Shown: piece by piece, positions 1 through 5,755 of the stretch | How positions within the stretch are numbered: position 1 is the first letter of the stretch | How the letters are laid out: each line of letters opens with the position of its first letter | Assembly (NCBI GenBank): GCA_015662475.1 | Contig: DQUB01000068.1 | Location: 1 to 9,603 of the forward strand | Direction: 5' to 3' | Length of the DNA stretch: 9,603 nt | From: Pyrodictium sp. | Lineage (GTDB): Archaea > Thermoproteota > Thermoprotei_A > Sulfolobales > Pyrodictiaceae | Program-made: the position numbers and the translations under genes | The notes under the pieces: generated by a model | What the model was told of the DNA's origin: nothing | Databases searched by the model: none | Seen by the model: only the letters and a program-made list of their open reading frames with translations

Positions 1-55
1 CATAGGCTTAGTAGCAGCACTAGCAGTCTACCTGATAGTATCCAAGAAAACATGA
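1..55 (+). CDS. C-terminal end of a membrane-anchored protein (partial)
   Basis: Only the last 17 codons and the TGA stop (53-55) are inside the window; the gene starts to the left of it. The codons from position 2 read I-G-L-V-A-A-L-A-V-Y-L-I-V-S-K-K-T. This is a hydrophobic stretch long enough for most of a membrane helix, followed by a short Lys-Lys tail, the usual look of a C-terminal anchor with a cytoplasmic positive end (for example on archaeal surface or solute-binding proteins). Codon use (ATA, CTA, GTA, GCA) matches the other genes here. Nothing can be said about the function of the missing part. Confidence 0.55.
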   Translation, partial: IGLVAALAVYLIVSKKT

Positions 56-98
56 CTGGGGAAGGCTGCTTCGATACACTGAAAAACCCTCTATTGGA

Positions 99-113
99 TC
101 TCTCCTTTTCTCC
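99..113 (+). terminator. possible pyrimidine-rich terminator after the partial gene
   Basis: A pyrimidine-only tract (TCTCTCCTTTTCTCC) lies 44 bp after the TGA at 55. Archaeal RNA polymerase often terminates at T-rich tracts without a hairpin. The T run here is only four long, so this is weak. The remaining bases between 56 and 148 hold no gene I can support. Confidence 0.25.
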
Positions 114-148
114 ACCCTCACCCCAAGCCTATACATGTCACCTCGTTT

Positions 149-415
149 CTACAGTAATGGCATTGAAAAGGTGTTGGATACTATCAACAGCATTGAGGCG
201 AGTAGTACTAGTATTAGTACTGCCATTACCAGTTGCATTATTGTGCGTAGAAAGGAGTCTGGCTGGTTTGCTGGCTGTGGCCCAATAACTATAACAGTTG
301 CATTGTCTGTAGCTGTAGCTGGTAGTGTTTGGCATACTGCGAGTATCAATAGTGTTAGTGTGGGTAGGAGGGCTACTATTCTCCTCTTCGAGGCCACTGT
401 TTCTACCCGGGGCAT
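149..415 (-). CDS. small two-helix membrane protein, hypothetical (88 aa)
   Basis: I do not recognise this protein. The ATG at 415 opens an 88-residue frame. It has a basic N-terminus (K10, R11, R12), a signal-like hydrophobic segment (about 13-31) ending in Leu-Pro-Ala-Thr-Ala, a short polar stretch with an Asn-Ala-Thr N-glycosylation sequon (N38), and a second hydrophobic helix (about 58-80). The expected topology is two helices with an outside loop of about 25 residues, or a cleaved signal plus one anchor. The architecture and the codon choice (CTA, ATA, AGA, GTA) favour this frame over the overlapping frames. No clear Shine-Dalgarno site precedes it, so it may be leaderless. It ends facing the partial gene on the left and is divergent from the large ATPase gene. 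Confidence 0.55.
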   Translation of the reverse strand: MPRVETVASKRRIVALLPTLTLLILAVCQTLPATATDNATVIVIGPQPANQPDSFLRTIMQLVMAVLILVLLASMLLIVSNTFSMPLL

Positions 416-527
416 TGGCGTTGCTCTGTATCAAGTGAAAAACCTTATTGTTGTAGTGGTAAGAGTCTTAGGGTTTTTACGTGTTGGCCAAGTGTAGGGA
501 GAAGCTTGTTCTAAGGGGCTTAGAGTA
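416..527. promoter_or_regulatory. divergent promoter region between the small membrane protein and the ATPase gene
   Basis: This 112-bp gap separates two genes read outwards. On the plus strand the T-rich box GGGTTTTTAC (471-480) could serve as a TATA element, with transcription starting near 500. An 8-bp perfect palindrome TTGGCCAA follows at 484-491, and a second one (CTAAG-GGG-CTTAG) at 511-523, just before the TTG start at 528. No equally clear box is visible for the minus-strand gene. The assignment is inferred from position and base composition only. Confidence 0.35.
511..523 (+). repeat. perfect inverted repeat CTAAG-GGG-CTTAG over the ribosome-binding region
   Basis: Two 5-base arms separated by GGG lie 5-17 bases before the TTG start of the ATPase gene. 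The only Shine-Dalgarno-like bases for that start (AAGGGG, 513-518) are inside this element. As RNA it would form a small hairpin over the ribosome-binding site; as DNA it could be an operator. The sequence is visible; the function is inference. Confidence 0.4.
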
Positions 528-3167
528 TTGTCTAGCGTTGGCAAATGCCTAGCTTCTGGATGGTGTGACTATAGCGAGGAGCATGCTAGACTAAGACGTA
601 CGCTTGAAAAGATGGTTGAAGAGTATGTGCGTGGCGGCTCTAAAGAGTATTGGCTTCCAGTCATTGTTGCACCCTATGGGTCTGGTAAGACGGCTCTTCT
701 CCGCCACCTTGAATGGTTTGTATCTGAGAAGCTTAGAGCCCCGGTTCTCCGCATAGAGCTTGTAGAGCTCATAGACTATTTGATCTCCACTAGGGGTACC
801 ATCCACGAGTCTGAGCTTCCAAGCGTTGTCGAGGAGTTCTTCTGGTCTAGAGTTGGTGGGGAGAGGAGGGGTGTTGGTGTACTACTTGTTGACGAGGTTG
901 AGGAAGCCTACGATACTCTTCGAGGAGTTGTAGAGTATGAGACATCTCCGCTAAGAGGTCTTGCAGAGGCTATTAGGACTAGGAAGATTAGCGTCTACGT
1001 TGTACTAGCTTTTGGCCCATCTTCGATATTGAAGGAGGCTGTTTTTGGCCCTGTAGCTTGGAGAAGTCGTATCCTAACAATACCACTGTTGTCGAAGAAG
1101 ACTATTGCGCGGTGGGTAGGAGATCGTGTTAGAGGTGTTGATGGGAAGGTTGTGGAGCTGGTTGCCAACACTATCTGGTGGGCTTCAAAGGGCAGGATTG
1201 GATGGGCAAGAATGCTAGTTGACAGTATCGCTCAGAAGCTTGTAGACGCTGTTTCTAGAGGCTATGTCGAGGACATGTTGTATAGAGATGAGGTGTTTTC
1301 GAGAGAGATTGTGGATGGTATACCTCTACTAGATCGTGGTGGGCTTAGAGAAGCTAGTAGGCTTGCTGGTAGTCTATCCAAGCTTGTACCCGTTTTAGCT
1401 GCTTTGGTAGGCCCAATACCACTATCAATGCTCGAGAAGTTTGTGGGTGAACCTGTCTTTCCAGAGGCGAGTAACGCTATAGTGTTTGGAAGGAGTGGTA
1501 CACGTGTAGATGATGTTGTTGGTGAGGTTGAGGCGTGGCTTGCGAGGATAGCTGGGAAAATGGGTGTTGGTGGCAATGTTGTGTCAAAGGCTGTTGATGT
1601 TCTTAGAATGGTTCTAGAGGCTTGGAGTGTTGATGGGCTTGTGTTGTGGGAGCAGGGTTGTTTTAGAGAGCTCATCTCCATAGCAGCTGATATTGCGCGT
1701 GAACTGTATGTTGATGAGCCTGCTGTGTACAGGATTTTGGAGAAGTTGGATCCAGACCTAGTAGCTCCTGAAACAGTGAGATTTCCAGAACCTGTTGCAG
1801 CTTTAAAACCATCCATTGTTGCTCGCATCTACCCGCTACTAGCCACTAGCCCTCTTGTAGGGTGTGCTCGTAAAGCTGGTGAGGCTCAGATTTTAGAAGC
1901 TGTAGAGGCTATGGATTACGAGCAGTTGAAGAGTTTTAGCCGTGAGCTTGTAAAGGTTGTTGGGTTGGAGCCTATACTGGCAAAAACTGGTCTAGACATG
2001 GTCTTTGTCCCGGCTTCAAAACTTTCGAAGTATGCTAGCCAAATCGCGTGCGAGGCCCTCGAAAAGCCTTTAGCCCTCGTTGTAGTGCAGCCTAGAGGTT
2101 CTACAGTGCAGAAACTTCCACCTATACTCGCGGCTCTAGAGAGTCTTGGCAAGCTCTACACAGTGGAAGCTTCTGGTAGGCTAGCCATCTTCCTCTACAG
2201 CCTAGCGTACAACTACACTATACCCTCCAACGCCTGTAGACTTGAGAGACTTGTGCAGAGTGAGAAGAGGAGTATTGAGCAGCACTCAGAGCTTCTGAAG
2301 AGTCTTGTGTTGGACAAGCTTGCATCTAGACCGGCAACAAGCAAGACAGCTGAAATACTTGCTAAGACGCGCACTATGCTTGCAAGTTTGGGTAGATTTG
2401 CTCCACTAGCATGGGCTATAGCTGGCAGTCTTGTAGAAGCTTTTGCCCTAAAGCTTGTCGAGGAGGCTAAACAGCATGTTGAGGTTTTAGCATCCTATGC
2501 TGGCTCAAAAGTCGATATTGGAGGCCTTGTTGAGGCGATTAAGAGGCTAGGCTCTTACAAGAGGTTGTTGGATGAAGAGGGTGTGTTGGAGCTCACTAAA
2601 CTACCGTGTCAGGCGGTAGCTAGGCTTGGGCTGCCTGGACAGCCTATGCTGGAAACTGTTGATGTTGACGAGCTTTTTGGCGAGATTGAAGCTAGGCTTG
2701 AGACTCTAGCGCAGATTTGGAGACCAGAGCAGCTTCAAAAGGCTATTGTTGGGTTGAAAGGTGTTGTTGAGAAAGCTTCTCGAAACAAGCTGGTGGCTAT
2801 GCTGGTGCTGGAGATTGCTAGACAGCCTCTAGAAGCTCTTGCTCAAAGGCTTAGAGAGGTTGAAAGAGCGTATTCTAGCGTTAGAGGATTGGTTGTTGAG
2901 TTGCCGGAGAAGCTTAGGGGTAGAGTTGTAGAGGCTTTGGCAGCTGATGCTTCTAAAGCGTCTACGCTTGCAGAGCTTGTTGAAGTGCTTCTCGAAGCTA
3001 TACCTCTCCTCCAAACGCTTGTGGAGAAGTCGCGTGAGCTTGAAACTGTGAATGGTAGAGTTGAAAGGCTTAGAGCAGAGCTAGTCGAAATCCTCTCACG
3101 TCTAGTCAAAACACAGTCGCATTCTCCTCAAACACGTGTTGTTGCGGGGGTGGAGGTGAGTGCCTAG
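528..3167 (+). CDS. large AAA+/STAND-like P-loop ATPase with helical C-terminal half, function unknown (879 aa)
   Basis: The N-terminal 240 residues form a P-loop ATPase. Walker A is A48-P-Y-G-S-G-K54-T55, Walker B is VLLVDE (118-123, D122/E123), a strand near 156-163 fits the sensor-1 position, and A-S-K-G-R-x4-A-R (219-228) resembles the sensor-2/lid region of Orc1/Cdc6-like and STAND ATPases. Residues 270-570 are mixed, with a possible second alpha/beta domain around 512-560. Residues 575-860 are mostly long amphipathic helices, including a coiled-coil-like end (about 808-860). No membrane helices or nuclease motifs were seen. The TTG start at 528 is the only start after the in-frame stop at 495-497; the next candidate, ATG 612, would lose an N-terminal helix that reads as coding. 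It overlaps the downstream coiled-coil gene by 8 bp, so the two probably act together. I do not recognise the family. BREX BrxD/DUF2791-like or another archaeal AAA family are possibilities I cannot separate. Confidence 0.8.
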   Translation: MSSVGKCLASGWCDYSEEHARLRRTLEKMVEEYVRGGSKEYWLPVIVAPYGSGKTALLRHLEWFVSEKLRAPVLRIELVELIDYLISTRGTIHESELPSVVEEFFWSRVGGERRGVGVLLVDEVEEAYDTLRGVVEYETSPLRGLAEAIRTRKISVYVVLAFGPSSILKEAVFGPVAWRSRILTIPLLSKKTIARWVGDRVRGVDGKVVELVANTIWWASKGRIGWARMLVDSIAQKLVDAVSRGYVEDMLYRDEVFSREIVDGIPLLDRGGLREASRLAGSLSKLVPVLAALVGPIPLSMLEKFVGEPVFPEASNAIVFGRSGTRVDDVVGEVEAWLARIAGKMGVGGNVVSKAVDVLRMVLEAWSVDGLVLWEQGCFRELISIAADIARELYVDEPAVYRILEKLDPDLVAPETVRFPEPVAALKPSIVARIYPLLATSPLVGCARKAGEAQILEAVEAMDYEQLKSFSRELVKVVGLEPILAKTGLDMVFVPASKLSKYASQIACEALEKPLALVVVQPRGSTVQKLPPILAALESLGKLYTVEASGRLAIFLYSLAYNYTIPSNACRLERLVQSEKRSIEQHSELLKSLVLDKLASRPATSKTAEILAKTRTMLASLGRFAPLAWAIAGSLVEAFALKLVEEAKQHVEVLASYAGSKVDIGGLVEAIKRLGSYKRLLDEEGVLELTKLPCQAVARLGLPGQPMLETVDVDELFGEIEARLETLAQIWRPEQLQKAIVGLKGVVEKASRNKLVAMLVLEIARQPLEALAQRLREVERAYSSVRGLVVELPEKLRGRVVEALAADASKASTLAELVEVLLEAIPLLQTLVEKSRELETVNGRVERLRAELVEILSRLVKTQSHSPQTRVVAGVEVSA
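3152..3159 (+). promoter_or_regulatory. strong Shine-Dalgarno site inside the end of the ATPase gene
   Basis: GGAGGTGA matches the archaeal anti-Shine-Dalgarno sequence over 8 bases and directly abuts the GTG start at 3160, leaving only 3 bases from the GGAGG core. It supports GTG 3160 as the start and suggests coupled translation from the ATPase gene. Confidence 0.6.
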
Positions 3168-4155
3168 CCCGACCACCCTATCCCAGCTGGTAGCCCAGTA
3201 CACAGCTGCAATCGACGAGGTAAAACCTGCTCTAGCTATGCTGGAGAATGCTTTGGAGAAGGCAAAGATTGTTGAAAGGTTGTGGTCTTTGCTTGGAGGC
3301 TATAGGAGGAAGTTTGAAGTGCATGTTCGAGAAGCTCTCTCTAGGGTGGAGAAGGGCGAGTTTGAGGAGGCCTTGAGAGAGCTCGAGGTTGTCTGTAGAG
3401 AGGGGCTGCAAGTTGCTCTTGAGAGCGTTCTTGGGGAGACGGTGAGGGTTGAAGCGTGTGATGAGCGTGCAAAAATAGTTGCTGAGAAGCTTTCAAGCTT
3501 GAGCCAGCTTTCCTGGCTATTGTCGAGGATAGGTGGGCCCTACACTCTAGACGCGCTGGTAGAACTTGTCAAAAACGTAGACTCTATAGCTAGGAAGGTT
3601 AGAGTTGTCGAGAAAAGCCTCGATGAGGTATCATCTGTGTTGAAGGTGAACCCATACACGCTACTTGCAGAGGTTGCTCGGAGTACTGGAGGAGGTCTTG
3701 TTGAGAGGATAGAGGCTATAGCATCGATAGTGTCGACTATGGCGCAGCGTGTCCGCTCATTCCGTAGAGTGTTAGAGGAGGTTGAAAAGCAGGTTCAAGA
3801 GTGTAGGAGTAGAACTCCATGGGCTTGTGTAATGTTGGAGGCTGAAAGAGATGTTGCTATTAGAGCGCTAGCTGAAGCTGGCAGGATACTCTTAGACGGT
3901 AGGGTTGGAGGGGCTATGGCTCTGCTAGAAGATGCTACTAGAAGACTTGTAGCAGCATTGGATCAGACAGCCTATATTAGGAGGCTTGGGGAGAAAGTGG
4001 GTAGGCTTGACAGAGACTCTCTAGAGCTGCTGATGAGGATTGTTCAGGATGGTAGAGTTGACCTAGCAAAACTACCACCACAATATGTGTTGAAGGCTAT
4101 CGAGCTGTGTAGAAGAGGGCTTGCTAGATGTGTTGTCGAGCCAGTCCAATCCTAG
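3160..4155 (+). CDS. helical coiled-coil protein paired with the ATPase, function unknown (331 aa)
   Basis: I do not recognise this protein. It is almost wholly charged amphipathic helix: about 5-80, 104-125, 130-162, 180-216 and 225-270, with heptad-like Leu/Val/Ile spacing and few prolines or glycines. Cysteines occur at 79, 100, 215, 223, 317 and 324, with no zinc-binding spacing that I can defend. No signal peptide or membrane helix is visible, so it should be cytoplasmic. The GTG at 3160 is the first codon after an in-frame TGA and follows a GGAGGTGA site; the next start, ATG 3238, would remove a well-formed heptad segment. The start overlaps the end of the ATPase gene by 8 bp. Its composition resembles the helical C-terminal half of that ATPase, so a partner or scaffold role is the simplest inference. 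Confidence 0.75.
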   Translation: MPSPTTLSQLVAQYTAAIDEVKPALAMLENALEKAKIVERLWSLLGGYRRKFEVHVREALSRVEKGEFEEALRELEVVCREGLQVALESVLGETVRVEACDERAKIVAEKLSSLSQLSWLLSRIGGPYTLDALVELVKNVDSIARKVRVVEKSLDEVSSVLKVNPYTLLAEVARSTGGGLVERIEAIASIVSTMAQRVRSFRRVLEEVEKQVQECRSRTPWACVMLEAERDVAIRALAEAGRILLDGRVGGAMALLEDATRRLVAALDQTAYIRRLGEKVGRLDRDSLELLMRIVQDGRVDLAKLPPQYVLKAIELCRRGLARCVVEPVQS

Positions 4156-5552
4156 GCTTTTTTCTCTAGTAGAGCGTAGAAGAAGCCTATCGTATCGTGT
4201 TTGTGTGGCCAAGCACGCATTGTGCCTGGTAGCCAGCGACTTGGCTCGTAAGGTCCTTTAAGCTCGACAAGCTTCATCCTGGGATACTTGTTCAAAATCC
4301 ATTTGACAACTTCTTCGCCTTCTTCGACGAATACGCTGCAGGTGCAGTAGAGGAGGCGTCCTCCAGGTTTGAGTAGCTTGACTCCTGCTTCTAGAATCGA
4401 TTTTTGCAAATCGACTATCTCTCCTAGTTTGTCAGGCTGTATTCTCCAGCGGAGCTCTGGGTTCTTGGCTATTGTGCCCGTGCTCGTGCATGGAGCGTCC
4501 ACCATGACTTTATCGGCGAAGTTCTTTCCTAGGATTTTCGGAGCTTCTCTAGCATCCTCCTGGTATATCTTGACAATGGTTATACCCATCCTCTTCAATA
4601 GCATCTTCATCCTCTTCAATCTAGCGGCGTCTATGTCGAAAGCGTATATCGTACCCTTATTCTTCATGAGCTCTGCCATGTGGGTAGTTTTGCCTCCAGG
4701 AGCAGCACATAGATCTACAACAGTTTCTCCAGGCTTTGGATCCAATAGTATTGATGCTAGAGCTGATGCCTCCTCCTGTATTATGATCTTACCCTCTTTA
4801 AACAGTCTACTTTTGTCAAAGTTGTATGGGCCTTCAAACTTGACCACTGTTGGAACCCTCTTAGACACTATGGGCTTCTTACCCTCTCTCTCCAACTCTC
4901 TAACAACCTCCTCTACACTAGCCTTCAAAGTGTTAACTCTAATGCTGAGCAATGGCCTCCTATTATACGCTTTGAAAAGCTCTTCTGCCTCTTCGCGTCC
5001 AAGCAGCTTTTGCATCTTCTCTATAAACCATGCTGGCAACAAGTACTTGTACTCTAGAAGCTCAACCTCGCTCCTAGCTTTAGGCTTATAGGACTCTATT
5101 TTCTCGAAAACCTGCCAGTAGTACATGCCGACATAGGGGTGCGTTTTGGAGGATATGAAGTCTGCAACAATCCATCTTAAAAGCCTCTTGCTAGACCTCG
5201 AAAGTTTGTGGAAGACGAGTAGGTCTACAGCAACACGTAGAGCAGCGCGAAGCCATGGATCTAGTATTAGTGGTGTTGGTACCCCAGTAACATCCCTGAT
5301 AATCTTGTCTAGCACTCCAACACGCTTCATAACATCGTAGAATATTGCTGTTAGAAGCTGGTCACGTGGACTTCCAATGATATCATATTTTGCAAAGACA
5401 ACCCTCTTAGCGTGCTGGCTAGGTTTAAACTCTTCAGCAGCTTTAACAGCCTCGACAAGAGCTCTCAAATCACGCTTCATAAACCTAAGCCTACGCTTAC
5501 CCTCACGCTCCCTCTCAACAAGCTTTGCAAGCTCCTCATCAAGCCTCTGCAC
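4152..5552 (-). CDS. NOL1/NOP2/Sun family RNA m5C methyltransferase with N-terminal NusB-like domain (466 aa)
   Basis: This enzyme transfers a methyl group from S-adenosylmethionine to C5 of cytosine in tRNA or rRNA. Residues about 60-155 form a helical NusB/RsmB-like domain, and 175-235 the RNA-binding linker of the family. The Rossmann fold starts at D280-L-C-A-A-P-G-G-K-T (SAM motif I). Motif IV D-A-P-C carries C355, and motif VI Y-C-T-C-S carries C405, the expected catalytic nucleophile. The C-terminal R-x-W-P-H motif (446-450) is present. The usual T-D-G-F-F near the end reads T-I-G-F-F here. The GTG start at 5552 is preceded by GGGTGA (5562-5557), 4 bases away. Length and motifs are complete. 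The exact target base (tRNA as for archaeal Trm4, or rRNA as for RsmB) cannot be read from the sequence. It converges on the coiled-coil gene with overlapping stops. Confidence 0.93.
   Translation of the reverse strand: MQRLDEELAKLVEREREGKRRLRFMKRDLRALVEAVKAAEEFKPSQHAKRVVFAKYDIIGSPRDQLLTAIFYDVMKRVGVLDKIIRDVTGVPTPLILDPWLRAALRVAVDLLVFHKLSRSSKRLLRWIVADFISSKTHPYVGMYYWQVFEKIESYKPKARSEVELLEYKYLLPAWFIEKMQKLLGREEAEELFKAYNRRPLLSIRVNTLKASVEEVVRELEREGKKPIVSKRVPTVVKFEGPYNFDKSRLFKEGKIIIQEEASALASILLDPKPGETVVDLCAAPGGKTTHMAELMKNKGTIYAFDIDAARLKRMKMLLKRMGITIVKIYQEDAREAPKILGKNFADKVMVDAPCTSTGTIAKNPELRWRIQPDKLGEIVDLQKSILEAGVKLLKPGGRLLYCTCSVFVEEGEEVVKWILNKYPRMKLVELKGPYEPSRWLPGTMRAWPHKHDTIGFFYALLEKKA
4158..4165 (+). 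terminator. T-rich tract directly after the coiled-coil gene
   Basis: TTTTTCTC begins 3 bases after the TAG stop and could terminate the plus-strand transcript in the archaeal manner. It lies inside the end of the convergent methyltransferase gene, where it encodes the Glu-Lys-Lys near its C-terminus, so the bases may be fixed by coding alone. Confidence 0.3.
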
Positions 5553-5589
5553 ACTCTCACCCTACCCTAAACATTATAGTTTAAAGTGT
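5553..5589 (-). promoter_or_regulatory. promoter of the methyltransferase gene
   Basis: Read on the minus strand, ACACTTTAAA (5589-5580) contains a TATA-like TTTAAA centred about 30 bases before the GTG start. This would put the transcript start close to 5556, almost leaderless. The Shine-Dalgarno-like GGGTGA (5562-5557) then sits at the very 5' edge, so either initiation is slightly further upstream or the message relies on leaderless translation. Confidence 0.5.
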
Positions 5590-5594
5590 AGTAG

Positions 5595-5638
5595 GGAGGC
5601 TAGACACGTTTACGCCTATTTAGGCTGTCTAAACCTCC
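5595..5638. repeat. imperfect long inverted repeat between divergent genes
   Basis: Arms are GGAGG (5595-5599) with CCTCC (5634-5638), TAGACA (5601-5606) with TGTCTA (5626-5631), and GCCT (5614-5617) with AGGC (5622-5625) around a 4-base loop. The left arm has a 7-base bulge (5607-5613). In total 15 pairs can form. It lies just upstream of the TATA-like box of the methyltransferase gene. It could be a regulator-binding site or a structured RNA; no coding frame covers it. Confidence 0.5.
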
Positions 5639-5647
5639 AAGAACATG

Positions 5648-5685
5648 CTGTGGTTGAGAAGTAGAGGCTACCACGCCCACCACAG
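5648..5685. repeat. second inverted repeat with nested hairpin
   Basis: CTGTGGT (5648-5654) is the exact reverse complement of ACCACAG (5679-5685). Inside lies GTAG-AGG-CTAC (5661-5671), a perfect 4-bp stem with a 3-base loop. It sits upstream of the TATA-like box of the ABC transporter genes. Function is unknown; short matches of this size can arise by chance. Confidence 0.35.
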
Positions 5686-5698
5686 GCTCACAACGTTA

Positions 5699-5755
5699 AC
5701 ACTTTAAATTCTAGGCAACAGCCGTCTCTCTGGCGCACTCTCGCTGGGGCCCATC
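5699..5755 (+). promoter_or_regulatory. promoter of the ABC transporter operon
   Basis: ACACTTTAAA at 5699-5708 includes a TATA-like TTTAAATT (5703-5710). Transcription would start near 5732, giving a leader of about 24 bases before the ATG at 5756. The leader has only a weak purine run (TGGGG near 5744) as ribosome-binding site. Confidence 0.5.

Noticed and set aside
205..230. Near-palindromic stretch of TAGTACTAGTATTAGTACT type
   Set aside because: On the minus strand it is the run of GTA/CTA/ATA codons for the second membrane helix of the small protein; the symmetry follows from codon choice.
138..434. 98-residue minus-strand frame rich in Asn, Ser and Thr
   Set aside because: It is shifted by one base from the small membrane-protein frame, and its low-complexity composition is that of an out-of-frame reading.
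135..497. 120-residue plus-strand open frame over the first intergenic region
   Set aside because: It lies opposite the small membrane-protein frame, shows no domain or signal pattern, and would run into the promoter region of the ATPase gene. The minus-strand frame has far better protein character.
1262..1828. 188-residue minus-strand open frame inside the ATPase gene
   Set aside because: It is antisense to a well-supported coding region, Ser/Thr-rich, with no recognisable motif.
4369..5091. 240-residue plus-strand open frame opposite the RNA methyltransferase
   Set aside because: The minus strand carries all catalytic motifs of the methyltransferase family; this frame is its shadow.
5590..5700. 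tRNA or box C/D RNA in the intergenic region
   Set aside because: The arms do not fit a cloverleaf, there is no GTTCGA-type T-loop, and no paired C (RUGAUGA) and D (CUGA) boxes were seen. The region is listed only as inverted repeats.
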